Shown here: one piece after another, positions 1 through 7,564 of the stretch | How the letters are laid out: every line of letters starts with the position of its first letter | Position numbering within the stretch: the first letter of the stretch is position 1 | Source of the DNA: an uncultured Oscillospiraceae bacterium | GTDB lineage: Bacteria; Bacillota; Clostridia; Oscillospirales; Oscillospiraceae | NCBI GenBank assembly: GCA_947627715.1 | Contig: CANQXK010000008.1 | Coordinates: 1 to 64,000, forward strand | Direction: 5' to 3' | DNA length: 64,000 nucleotides | The notes under the pieces: model-generated | The model's database searches: none | The model's input: the letters and a program-made list of their open reading frames with translations, nothing else | What the model was told of the DNA's origin: nothing | Program-made: the position numbers and the translations under genes

Positions 1-497
1 AGCAGGTCTACGACGGGGAGGACCGCGCCCTGATCCCGTCCCCCAAGGAGTTCCCCACCTACGACCTCATCCCTGAGATGAGCGCCCGCAAGGTGGCGGA
101 CGAGTGCGTCCGGCGCATCGAGTCCGGCAAGTACGACGCCATCATCCTCAACTTCGCCAACTGCGACATGGTGGGCCACACCGGCGTCTTTGACGCCGCT
201 GTCAAGGCCGTGGAGACCGTGGACGAGGGCGTGGGCAAGGTGGTGGACGCCGTCATGCGCGCCGGAGGCATCGCCCTCATCACCGCCGACCACGGCAACG
301 CCGACAAGATGATCGCCGAGGACGGCGAGCCTCACACCGCCCACACCACCAACCCCGTGCCCTTCTTCATCGTGGGCGCGCCGGAGGGGACCACCCTCCA
401 CGACGGCCGCCTGGCGGACATCTGCCCCACCATGCTGGAGCTGATGGGCATAGACAAACCCGCCGAGATGACCGGCACGAGCCTCATCAACCACTGA
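1..497 (+). CDS. gpmI: 2,3-bisphosphoglycerate-independent phosphoglycerate mutase, C-terminal part
   Basis: The 5' end lies outside the window; the reading frame enters at base 3 and gives 164 residues before TGA. The enzyme interconverts 3- and 2-phosphoglycerate in glycolysis using two Mn ions. Visible family marks are RALIPSP near the start, [20 protein letters not shown] and [13 protein letters not shown]; the Asp and His residues of these motifs are metal ligands in the family. eno follows on the same strand, so two consecutive glycolytic steps are neighbours, but a terminator and about 570 bp of repeats separate them, so co-transcription is unlikely. Confidence 0.96.
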   Translation, partial: QVYDGEDRALIPSPKEFPTYDLIPEMSARKVADECVRRIESGKYDAIILNFANCDMVGHTGVFDAAVKAVETVDEGVGKVVDAVMRAGGIALITADHGNADKMIAEDGEPHTAHTTNPVPFFIVGAPEGTTLHDGRLADICPTMLELMGIDKPAEMTGTSLINH

Positions 498-516
498 GGC
501 GCTGAAAAGGAATGTG

Positions 517-550
517 AAACCGCCCTCCCATCGGGAGGGCGGTTTGCTTG
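517..550 (+). terminator. Intrinsic terminator-like hairpin after gpmI
   Basis: A perfect 13-bp stem (517-529 with 533-545) has a 3-base loop and ends in TTT followed by GCTTG. The U tract is short. A near-identical hairpin recurs at 748-774, on the other side of a palindromic repeat element. Confidence 0.6.
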
Positions 551-569
551 TCGAAAAATCCCTGACGGG

Positions 570-745
570 CTTTTTCGACAAGGGGAACGTGCGGGGAACT
601 CCGCCTGAATTTTGCGAAATTCACGCAGAATTTCCCTGCTGTCGCCCTGCGCGCGCCGCAAGCGGCACACTTGGGCGACAAAAGGGATTTTTTCCAAGGC
701 TCATGTCCTTGGAAAAAATATTTGAATTTGAGTTTTTTGACGATC
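570..745 (+). repeat. Mosaic palindromic intergenic repeat, copy A
   Basis: This non-coding element holds several nested inverted repeats in a fixed order. First comes GGGGAACGTGCGG, then a long palindrome centred on TTTTGCGAAATT, then CCCTGCTGTC, a GC-rich hairpin, GGGCGACAAAAGG and a final stem with arms TTTTTCCAAGG and CCTTGGAAAAA. The same order is found at 25185-25385 and, inverted, at 53395-53530. It is flanked by two near-identical hairpins (517-545 and 748-774), which looks like a duplication of the insertion target. Confidence 0.7.
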
Positions 746-747
746 TG

Positions 748-778
748 AACCGCCCTCCCGCCGGGAGGGCGGTTTTCT
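748..778 (+). terminator. Second copy of the gpmI terminator hairpin
   Basis: ACCGCCCTCCC and GGGAGGGCGGT form a perfect stem followed by TTTTC. Apart from the loop it repeats the hairpin at 517-545. Confidence 0.55.
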
Positions 779-792
779 GTGGCAGAGGAAAA

Positions 793-981
793 GCCTTCCC
801 CGCCCTGCGGGGAAGGCTTTTACCTTTGACGGCCCCGTTGCGCGTTAAATGGCTCCCTTGCCGCGAAGCGGGAAGGGAGCTGTCAGCGAAGCTGACTGAG
901 GGTTAAACCGATAATAGATCGGTCCGTTGACGGTGAACCCTCAGTCGCCTGCGGCGACAGCTCCCTTTATCAAAGGGAGCC
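793..981 (+). repeat. Palindromic MITE-like repeat with terminal inverted repeats
   Basis: A short CCTTCCCC/GGGGAAGG hairpin (793-816) precedes a 132-bp element at 850-981. The element is bounded by GGCTCCCTT and AAGGGAGCC, and inside it AAGGGAGCTGTC and GACTGAGGGTT are mirrored by AACCCTCAGTC and GACAGCTCCCTT. A diverged relative lies at 46499-46665. It has no coding capacity. With copy A and the flanking hairpins it fills the whole gap between gpmI and eno. Confidence 0.7.
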
Positions 982-992
982 AAAAAGGTAAT

Positions 993-1020
993 TTGATTTA
1001 TATCCCCCTCCCCGTAAATT
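993..1020 (+). promoter_or_regulatory. Possible promoter of eno
   Basis: TTGATT, 16 bp, TAAATT, ending about 50 bp before the eno start. This is a moderate match to a SigA promoter, in the only non-repetitive part of the intergenic gap. Confidence 0.35.
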
Positions 1021-1070
1021 TACGCAAAAAGTTGGCATACTAACCTTACATTCTGAGAAGGAGGTTTCGT

Positions 1071-2324
1071 ATGAGAAACTACATTGGGATCTGTTCGCTG
1101 ACGGGCCGGGAGATCCTGGACTCCCGCGGGAACCCCACGGTGGAGGCCGAGTGCGTGCTGGAGGACGGGAGCTGCGCCGTGGGGGCGGTTCCCTCCGGGG
1201 CGTCCACGGGGCGCTTTGAGGCGTGGGAGAAGCGGGACGGCGGGGAACGCTTCGGGGGCCTGGGCGTGCTGGGCGCGGCGGAGAGCGTGTCCGGGGAGAT
1301 CTGCAACGCGCTGCGGGGGATGAACGCCCTGGATCAGGCGGGGATCGATCTTGCCATGCGGGAGCTGGACGGGACGGAGAACCTGTCCCGGCTGGGGGCC
1401 AACGCGGTGCTGGCATCGTCCATTGCCGTGGCGCGGGCGGCGGCGGTGAGCCGGGGACTGCCCCTCTACAGCTACCTGGGCGGCGCGGGGGCCAGACGGC
1501 TGCCCATGCCCATGATGAACGTCCTCAACGGCGGGCAGCACGCCGGGAACGACGTGGACATCCAGGAGGTCATGCTGGTGCCTGTGGGGGCGGGGAGCTT
1601 CCGCGAGGCGGTGCGCTGGTGCGCGGAGGTGTTCCACGCGCTGAAAAAGGTGGTGCGGTCCCCCGGCGTGGGGGACGAGGGCGGCTACGCGCCGGAGCTG
1701 GAATCCGACGAGGCCGCCCTGCGGGTGCTGACGGAGGGGGTCCGCGCCGCAGGCTTTGAGCCGGGGCGGGATTTCCTCTTTGCCCTGGACGCGGCGGCCT
1801 CCGAGTGGCAGACGGGGGACGGGTACTTCCTCCCGAAGCGCCGGGAAAAGCTCACTGCGCGGCAGCTCATCGACCGCTGGCACGGCTTTTGCGACAGATA
1901 CCCCATTTTCTCCATCGAGGACGGCCTCTCCGAGGAGGACTGGGAGGGCTGGCGGACCATGACGGAGGAGCTGGGCGGCCGGATAAAGCTTGTGGGGGAC
2001 GACCTCTTTGTGACAAACGCCGGGCGCATCCGAAAGGGCGTGGAGTTAGGGGCCGCCAACGCGGTGCTGGTGAAGATGAATCAGATCGGCACGCTCACCG
2101 ACACGCTCCTGGCGGTGGAGACGGCGAAGTGCGCCGGGTACGTGCCGGTGGTCTCCCACCGCTCCGGCGAGACGGAGGACACCACCCTGGCGGACCTGGC
2201 GGTGGCGGTGAACGCGCCGTTTATCAAGACCGGCGCGCCCAGCAGGACGGACAGGACGGCGAAATATAACCGCCTCATGGACATCGAGGCCCAGCTGGGA
2301 AGGGCCGCCCTCTTCGCGCCTTAA
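1071..2324 (+). CDS. eno: Enolase (phosphopyruvate hydratase)
   Basis: Enolase converts 2-phosphoglycerate to phosphoenolpyruvate in the cytoplasm. The 417 residues are slightly shorter than the usual ~430. Recognisable blocks in order are LDSRGNPTVE, PSGASTG, GNDVDIQEVML, GVGDEGGYAP, ALDAAASEW, SIEDGLSEEDW, VGDDLFVTN, VLVKMNQIGT, SHRSGETED and IKTGAPSRTDR. These keep the expected Mg ligands and the catalytic Glu, Lys and His. Some blocks are divergent (VMLVPVGAG where FMIMPVGA is common), so a second, more typical enolase elsewhere cannot be excluded. A strong GAAGGAGG site sits 6 bp before ATG. Confidence 0.95.
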   Translation: MRNYIGICSLTGREILDSRGNPTVEAECVLEDGSCAVGAVPSGASTGRFEAWEKRDGGERFGGLGVLGAAESVSGEICNALRGMNALDQAGIDLAMRELDGTENLSRLGANAVLASSIAVARAAAVSRGLPLYSYLGGAGARRLPMPMMNVLNGGQHAGNDVDIQEVMLVPVGAGSFREAVRWCAEVFHALKKVVRSPGVGDEGGYAPELESDEAALRVLTEGVRAAGFEPGRDFLFALDAAASEWQTGDGYFLPKRREKLTARQLIDRWHGFCDRYPIFSIEDGLSEEDWEGWRTMTEELGGRIKLVGDDLFVTNAGRIRKGVELGAANAVLVKMNQIGTLTDTLLAVETAKCAGYVPVVSHRSGETEDTTLADLAVAVNAPFIKTGAPSRTDRTAKYNRLMDIEAQLGRAALFAP

Positions 2325-2330
2325 ACCGTT

Positions 2331-2358
2331 CCCCGCGCAAAAACGGGGCGTTTTTTCA
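2331..2358 (+). terminator. Intrinsic terminator of eno
   Basis: CCCCG and CGGGG form a short stem around an A-rich loop, followed closely by six Ts, directly after the eno stop codon. Confidence 0.7.
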
Positions 2359-2458
2359 AAAAAGCCAAATTTTTTCCCGGCGCGGCGTAAGATTCCCCGC
2401 TCTTTTCCGTCATGGTAGGTGAGAAGGACCTCTACCTCAAAGAAAGGATGTGGGGAAA

Positions 2459-3457
2459 ATGAAAAAGAAGCTTTCACTGTTCCTGGCCCTGCTCCTCGCC
2501 CTGACGCTGGCGCTGACCGCCTGCGGGGCGAAGAACGCCGGAGGTGTGGCCTCCGATCAGGCCCTCTGGAACGTGGGGAATGGAAACGCCGCCCCCGGCA
2601 GTACCGGCGGGTCCCAGGAAGCGGCGGTGGAGTCCGGGGGAGGCGACGTGTGGGAAGACGCCACGGAGAGCGTGGGAAACGCCATCAAACCGCAGACCAG
2701 CCTTGCGGAGAAGATCATCTACTCCGCCGACGTGACCGTGGAGACGGTGGACTTTGACGAGGCCCTGGAGAGCGTGGACAGGCTCCTGGAGAAGTACGGC
2801 GCGTTTTTGGAGTCGTCCAGCGTCTCCGGCAAGAGCTACGCCGAGACGTATTACGGGACGCAGACCTATCGCATGGCCCAGTTCGTCATCCGCGTGCCCG
2901 TGACCTCCTTCAAGGACATGACAGCCGATATGGGGACCGTGGGCAGCGTCCTCCAGAGCAGCGTCTACACCGACAACATCACCGAGCGTTACTACGACAC
3001 CCAGTCCCGGGCCGACTCCTATCGGATCGAGCAGGAGCGGCTGATGGATATGCTGGAGAAGTGCGAGACCGTGTCGGAGATGATCGAGATCGAGTCGCGC
3101 CTCTCCGAGGTGCGCTACCAGCTTGAGTCCCTGGAGTCCACCCTGCGGAACTGGCAGAATCAGGTGGACTACAGCACCGTCAACGTGACCCTCAGAGAGG
3201 TGCAGGAGTACACAAAGCGCGTGGAGGTCCACCGCACCTACTGGCAGCAGATCGGCGACGGCCTGTCGAACACCATGAAGAACATCGGGGACTTCTTCAA
3301 GGACGTGTTCAAGTGGCTTGTGGTGAATCTGCCCACCCTCCTGCTCCTGGCGGCATTCCTGGGCGCTGCTGCCGTAGTCATCGCCGCCCTTGTCCGCCGC
3401 TCCCGCGCCAAAAAGGCCCGCCGGGAGTCCCAAAACGGTAGATCCGATACGGAATAA
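2459..3457 (+). CDS. DUF4349-family lipoprotein with C-terminal membrane anchor
   Basis: This 332-residue envelope protein starts with a lipoprotein signal: a lysine-rich N-terminus, a Leu/Ala core and the lipobox LTAC at about residues 19-22. After a Gly/Ser-rich low-complexity linker, the segment from about residue 85 to 260 matches DUF4349, including a Glu-rich helical pair around RLMDMLEKCETVSEMIEIESRL. A hydrophobic segment near residues 285-310 (LPTLLLLAAFLGAAAVVIAAL) is followed by RRSRAKKARR, so the C-terminus should be cytoplasmic. The ATG at 2459 is preferred over the in-frame GTG at 2450 because AAAGGA lies about 10 bp before it and the signal peptide then begins MKKK. The exact role of DUF4349 is not known. 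Confidence 0.85.
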   Translation: MKKKLSLFLALLLALTLALTACGAKNAGGVASDQALWNVGNGNAAPGSTGGSQEAAVESGGGDVWEDATESVGNAIKPQTSLAEKIIYSADVTVETVDFDEALESVDRLLEKYGAFLESSSVSGKSYAETYYGTQTYRMAQFVIRVPVTSFKDMTADMGTVGSVLQSSVYTDNITERYYDTQSRADSYRIEQERLMDMLEKCETVSEMIEIESRLSEVRYQLESLESTLRNWQNQVDYSTVNVTLREVQEYTKRVEVHRTYWQQIGDGLSNTMKNIGDFFKDVFKWLVVNLPTLLLLAAFLGAAAVVIAALVRRSRAKKARRESQNGRSDTE

Positions 3458-3475
3458 AAAGCAGAAAGAAACAGC

Positions 3476-3505
3476 AAAACCGCGCCGGAGACCCGGCGCG
3501 GTTTT
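3476..3505 (+). terminator. Intrinsic terminator after the DUF4349 gene
   Basis: CCGCGCCGG and CCGGCGCGG form a 9-bp stem with AAAA before it and TTTT after it. Confidence 0.8.
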
Positions 3506-3578
3506 CAGTCTGTCGAAAGAGTCCTTTGGCCTTTTACGATAGACTAAGTAAAATTGGACGAGAAATTTGAAAAAATAC

Positions 3579-3607
3579 TTGATAATACTTTGAAAGTATG
3601 CTATACT
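3579..3607 (+). promoter_or_regulatory. Strong orphan promoter with a palindrome in its spacer
   Basis: TTGATA, 17 bp, TATACT on the + strand. The spacer is almost filled by the perfect palindrome ATACTTTGAAAGTAT (3585-3599). No + strand gene follows: transcription would run into the 3' end of the opposing aroQ gene and be antisense to it. The palindrome could be a repressor site. Confidence 0.6.
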
Positions 3608-3647
3608 GTGGATCGACCGGGAGGGGAGAGGTCTCTTCCGGGCGGGG

Positions 3648-4076
3648 CTACAGGGTCTTTACCAGATACCGCAGGGCCTCAAGATAGCCCTCGAAGCCCA
3701 AGCCCTTGACCGTCTTGACACAGGCCATACGGATATAGCTTATTTTCCGAAACTCGTCTCTCGCGTCCGGGTCGGAGATATGCACCTCCACCGTGGGGAT
3801 GGAGACGGCCTTCACGGCGTCCAAAAGGGCCACGGAGGTGTGGGTGTACGCGCCGGGGTTGATGACGATGCCGTCCACGCGCCCGTACGCACCCTGGATG
3901 GCGTCCACCAGCGCCCCCTCGTGGTTGGACTGGAAGAACTCCACCTCCACGCCCAGCCTGTCCGCCTCGGCCTTTATAAGCGCCAGAAGGTCGGCGTAGG
4001 TGGACTTGCCGTAGATGTCCGGCTCCCGAAGGCCCAGCATATTGAGGTTGGGGCCGTTAAGCACGAGTATTTTCAC
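3648..4076 (-). CDS. aroQ: Type II 3-dehydroquinate dehydratase
   Basis: AroQ dehydrates 3-dehydroquinate to 3-dehydroshikimate, the third shikimate step. The 142 residues match the usual ~145. The motifs NGPNLNMLGLREPDIYG, FQSNHEGALVDAI, INPGAYTHTS and VEVHISD carry the active-site Asn, Tyr, Glu and His of the type II family. Translation probably starts at GTG 4076, because GGAG lies 8 bp upstream and family similarity begins at KILVLNGPN; the longer upstream frame is just the aroE-aroK gene read in another phase. The start overlaps the aroE-aroK end by 20 bp, indicating translational coupling. It is the last gene of the aro operon. Confidence 0.95.
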   Translation of the reverse strand: MKILVLNGPNLNMLGLREPDIYGKSTYADLLALIKAEADRLGVEVEFFQSNHEGALVDAIQGAYGRVDGIVINPGAYTHTSVALLDAVKAVSIPTVEVHISDPDARDEFRKISYIRMACVKTVKGLGFEGYLEALRYLVKTL

Positions 4077-5301
4077 AAAAATCACTCCAAATCTTCTGCG
4101 CGGCCTGGTCCAGCGTGCCGTCGTTTTTGATGGTGACGTCGGCGAAGCGGGCGTACAGGGGGTCGCGCTTTTCAAAGAGGGCGCGGAGCGCGTCGATGCC
4201 GCCGGCGGACAGGGGCCGTCCGCGGGTGGAGAGCGCCTCCAGCGCCCGGTCGATGCGGTAGATGCGCCCGGACTGGTGCAGGATGGGGTAATTCTCCGGC
4301 ACGGTGACGCAGCCGCCGCCGGTGGTGATGACCTTGCCCGTCCCGGCGCAGAGGGAGCGGAGGATGTCCGTCTCCACCTTGCGAAATTCCGCCTCGCCCC
4401 GCTCCCGGATAAAGTCGCCGGGGCGGATCCCGGTGCGGGCGGTGACCTCCTTGTCCGCGTCCACCAGCTCCCGCCCGGTCCTGTGGGCGATGAACTTCCC
4501 CACGGTGGTCTTGCCGGAGCCGGGCATCCCGATGAGGACGATGTTGGTCACGTCCCGGAAGAGCCGGTCGGTGACACGCCGGATGGCGCCGTCATCGATG
4601 GACTTGCCGAAAAAATGCTCCTCGGCCAGCTTCGCCTGGGCCACCAGCATGGGAAGGCCCCCGGCGTGGGGGATATGAAGCTCCTCCGCCTGCATGAGAA
4701 GGCCGGTGCGCAGGGGGTTGAACACCACGTCCATGACCCCCTGAAGGCGGGGGAAGGCCCGCAGGTCCACCGGGGCGGCGGGGCAGTTGGGGGACATACC
4801 CACGGGGGTGGTGTTGATGAGGATGTCCGCGTCGGCGTTCTTCTCTAAATTTTCGTAGTTGTCCTCGCCGGAGCGGGAAACCACCCTGATCTCCCGCGCC
4901 CCCAGGCTCTTCGCCGCCGCGACGGCGGTGTGGGAGGTGCCGCCGGAGCCGAGGATCACCGTTTTTTTGCCGGAAAGGTCCAGACCTGCCCGGCGCAGGG
5001 CGTACTCAAGGCCGTATTTGTCGGTGTTGTAGCCGTACAGAACGCCGCCCCGGTTGACCACGGTGTTGATGGCGCCAATCTCCTGCGCGGCGGGGTCGAT
5101 CCTGTCCACGTAGGCGAAAACGTCCCGCTTGTAGGGGATGGTCACGTTCACCGCGCCCAGGTCCGGCCTTCGGAGGAACGCGCCCAGCTCCTCCGGCTCC
5201 AGCTCGTAGAGCCTGTAGCCCCGGCAGCCGAAGGACGCATGGATGGCCGGGGAGTGGCTGTGGCCGAGCTTGCGGCCCACCAGCCCGAAAAGTCTCTTCA
5301 T
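4057..5301 (-). CDS. aroE-aroK: Bifunctional shikimate dehydrogenase / shikimate kinase fusion
   Basis: A single uninterrupted 414-residue frame encodes two consecutive enzymes. Residues 1-~245 are AroE (3-dehydroshikimate + NADPH to shikimate): NVTIPYK with catalytic Lys58, YNTDKYG with Asp94, the NADP loop GSGGTS near 118, and a C-terminal GLPMLVAQA block. Residues ~251-414 are AroK: P-loop GMPGSGKTTVG at 258-268, DADKEV, ITTGGGC and RGRPL, the expected ATP- and shikimate-binding residues. Each half is near full family length, so this is a genuine fusion. It lies between pheA and aroQ in the aromatic operon and would pass shikimate directly from one site to the next. Confidence 0.95.
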   Translation of the reverse strand: MKRLFGLVGRKLGHSHSPAIHASFGCRGYRLYELEPEELGAFLRRPDLGAVNVTIPYKRDVFAYVDRIDPAAQEIGAINTVVNRGGVLYGYNTDKYGLEYALRRAGLDLSGKKTVILGSGGTSHTAVAAAKSLGAREIRVVSRSGEDNYENLEKNADADILINTTPVGMSPNCPAAPVDLRAFPRLQGVMDVVFNPLRTGLLMQAEELHIPHAGGLPMLVAQAKLAEEHFFGKSIDDGAIRRVTDRLFRDVTNIVLIGMPGSGKTTVGKFIAHRTGRELVDADKEVTARTGIRPGDFIRERGEAEFRKVETDILRSLCAGTGKVITTGGGCVTVPENYPILHQSGRIYRIDRALEALSTRGRPLSAGGIDALRALFEKRDPLYARFADVTIKNDGTLDQAAQKIWSDFCENTRA

Positions 5302-5312
5302 GGGGCCTCCCT

Positions 5313-5337
5313 TCCGCCGCCCGGGGCGGCTTTTTTC
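5313..5337 (+). terminator. Terminator-like hairpin on the antisense strand between pheA and aroE-aroK
   Basis: GCCGCCC and GGGCGGC are followed by TTTTTT on the + strand, opposite to the operon. It could stop antisense transcription such as that expected from the promoter at 3579-3607, while acting only as a hairpin in the operon mRNA. Confidence 0.5.
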
Positions 5338-5340
5338 GGG

Positions 5341-6483
5341 TCAGATCTCCTGGTAATTGCCCAGATAGCGCAGGGACCGGCAGGAGTGCTCAAGGCTCTC
5401 CAGCATATCCACCACCTTGGGGTCCCGGACGGACGCCTCGATGTCCAGAAAGAAGAGGAACTCAAAGTCGTGGCCCACCATGGGGCAGGACTCTAACTTG
5501 ATGAGGTTCAGCTCCAGGGCGGAGATGTGGCTGAGAACATCGTAAAGCGCGCCGGGGCGGTGCTCGCAGCTGAGTACCAGGGAGATGCGGTTGGCGCCGG
5601 GGTAGACCACGGGCTTTTTGGAAAGGCAGATAAAGCGGGTGTAGTTGTTGTCGGAGTTCTGGATGCGCCCGGCGTTCAGGGCCTCCAGGCCGTAAAGCTC
5701 GGCGCAGTTGGAGCTGGAGATGGCCGCCACGGAGCGGTCCGGGGACTCGGCCACGAACCGGGCGGCGACGGCGGTGTTGTCCATCTTCTCCACCTCCACC
5801 CTGTCGCCCAGGGACTTGAGAAACGCGCTGCACTGGCCCAGGGCCTGCTCGTGGGAGACGATCTTTTTGACCTCCGAGAGCTTCACGCCGGGCTTCACCA
5901 GCAGCTCGTGGGAGATGCAAAGCCGCTCGGAGCGGACGATGGAGAGGTCCTTCACCTGCAAAAGGTCGTAGACCGCGCGGACAGAGCCGTTGGAGCTGTT
6001 TTCAATGGGGACGATGCCGAAGCGGCACAGGCCGCTCTGGACTGCCTCAAAGACGGCCTCGAAGGTCTTGACGTAGAGGATGTTCCCACGGGGGAACATA
6101 CGGTCCGCGGCCATCTGGGAGTACGCGCCCTCCACGCCCTGACAGGCCACTAATCCCGTCTCCGGGAAAAGCTCCGACACGTCCGACAGGGACTTTTCGA
6201 TGTAGTCCCGGACGGCGGAGCCGGTTTTCAGAAAGCCCCGCTGGAAGGTGCGGCTCAGTTCCAGGACCGTGGAGAAGAGCCGGTGGGAATAAAGCTCGTA
6301 CTCCCCGGACTTGTCCGCCACATCCCGGAGGATCTGCCGCTCCCGCTCCTTGTTGAGGATGGGCAGGCCGTCCCTGGCCTTCACTTCGGCGATCTGGCGG
6401 GACAGCTCCATGCGGTCTAAAAAGAGCTTCAGGAACTGATCGTCGATTCTGTCGATCTTCTCACGAATTTCGGTCATTTCCAT
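5341..6483 (-). CDS. pheA: Chorismate mutase / prephenate dehydratase (P-protein)
   Basis: PheA makes phenylpyruvate from chorismate. The 380 residues contain an AroQ-type helical chorismate mutase domain (about 1-85, starting MTEIREKIDRIDD), a prephenate dehydratase domain (about 105-280, with GVEGAYSQ, IENSSNGSV and the NYTRFI motif whose Thr is catalytic in the family), and a C-terminal ACT domain (about 295-375, with RPGALYDVLSHIS and LESCPM) that normally mediates Phe feedback inhibition. Three in-frame ATGs occur; 6483 is chosen because GGAGGAG lies 7 bp upstream, against 1 bp for ATG 6489. The gene overlaps the aroC end. Confidence 0.96.
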   Translation of the reverse strand: MEMTEIREKIDRIDDQFLKLFLDRMELSRQIAEVKARDGLPILNKERERQILRDVADKSGEYELYSHRLFSTVLELSRTFQRGFLKTGSAVRDYIEKSLSDVSELFPETGLVACQGVEGAYSQMAADRMFPRGNILYVKTFEAVFEAVQSGLCRFGIVPIENSSNGSVRAVYDLLQVKDLSIVRSERLCISHELLVKPGVKLSEVKKIVSHEQALGQCSAFLKSLGDRVEVEKMDNTAVAARFVAESPDRSVAAISSSNCAELYGLEALNAGRIQNSDNNYTRFICLSKKPVVYPGANRISLVLSCEHRPGALYDVLSHISALELNLIKLESCPMVGHDFEFLFFLDIEASVRDPKVVDMLESLEHSCRSLRYLGNYQEI

Positions 6484-7564
6484 ATCCATTCTCCTCCATA
6501 AGTATGTCCAGAATTGTAAAGGCGGCCACGGCCTCGATGACCGGGACGGCGCGAATGGCTACGCAGGGGTCGTGGCGGCCCTTGACGGTCAGCTCCTCCG
6601 GCTCCATGGTGGAAAGGCGCACGCTGCGCTGGGGCTTTCCGATGGAGGGGGTGGGCTTCATGGCGCACCGAAAGACCACGGGCATCCCCGTGGTGATGCC
6701 GCCGGCGATGCCCCCGGCGTCGTTTTTCGCCGTCAAAATCCGGCCGTGTTCCACGGTATAGGGGTCGTTATGCCGGCTTCCCCGCATTTTCGCGGCCTCG
6801 AAGCCCGCGCCGAACTCCACGCCCTTCACCGCCGGAACGCCGAAGAGCGCGGCGGCCAGGCGGTTCTCCATCCCGTCGAACAGGGGGGAACCCAGGCCCG
6901 CGGGGAGGCCCAGGACGGCGCACTCGATAACGCCGCCCACGCTGTCCGCCTCGCTTCTTGCGGCCTCGACGGCGGCGGCCATCCGCGCCCCGGCCTCGTC
7001 GTCGATAACGGGGATGGGCTTTGCGGCGACCTGGGCGAAAAGCGCCGGGGTGGGCAGGAGCGGGAAGGACTCGTCGCGCTCATTCTCCACGCTCAGAAGG
7101 TGCGCGCCCACGTAAATATTCTCTCTCTCCAAAATCTGCTTGGCGACGCCCCCGGCGATGCAAAGGGGCGCGGTGAGTCGCCCGGAGAAGTGCCCGGAGC
7201 CGCGCATATCCACCGCCTCGCCGTAGCGCATTTTAGCGGTGTAGTCGGCGTGGGAGGGGCGGGGCAGATCGGTGAAATCGGCGTAATCGCCGGAGCGGGC
7301 GTCGGTATTTTCAATGACCGCGCACAGGGGCGACCCGGCGGTGACGCCGTCCACAAGGCCGGAGAGAAACACGGGCCGGTCGTCTTCCCGGCGCTGGGTG
7401 GAGAGGCGGCTTGTCCCCGGTTTGCGCCGGGACATGAAGGCGTAAAGGGCCGCCTCGTCGATGCGAAGCCCCGCCGGGAGGCCGTCCACCACCACGCCGA
7501 TGGCTCTGCCGTGGGACTGTCCGAAGACGGAGATTTTCAAAGCTTTTCCGATTTCAGAGGACAT
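6461..7564 (-). CDS. aroC: Chorismate synthase
   Basis: AroC uses reduced FMN to eliminate phosphate from EPSP and form chorismate. The 367 residues include the N-terminal signature GQSHGRAIGVVVDGLPAG, RRKPGTSRLSTQRRE, MRGSGHFSGRLTA, and the C-terminal block MKPTPSIGKPQ. The start at ATG 7564 has GGGAGGGA upstream and places the first family motif at the expected position; the further upstream ATG in frame lies inside aroA. The start overlaps the aroA stop codon by 11 bp and the gene end overlaps pheA by 23 bp, so all three are probably translationally coupled. Confidence 0.96.
   Translation of the reverse strand: MSSEIGKALKISVFGQSHGRAIGVVVDGLPAGLRIDEAALYAFMSRRKPGTSRLSTQRREDDRPVFLSGLVDGVTAGSPLCAVIENTDARSGDYADFTDLPRPSHADYTAKMRYGEAVDMRGSGHFSGRLTAPLCIAGGVAKQILERENIYVGAHLLSVENERDESFPLLPTPALFAQVAAKPIPVIDDEAGARMAAAVEAARSEADSVGGVIECAVLGLPAGLGSPLFDGMENRLAAALFGVPAVKGVEFGAGFEAAKMRGSRHNDPYTVEHGRILTAKNDAGGIAGGITTGMPVVFRCAMKPTPSIGKPQRSVRLSTMEPEELTVKGRHDPCVAIRAVPVIEAVAAFTILDILMEENGYGNDRNS

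Noticed and set aside
514-906. 130-codon frame after gpmI
   Set aside because: It runs through a terminator and two palindromic repeats, so it is not a credible gene.
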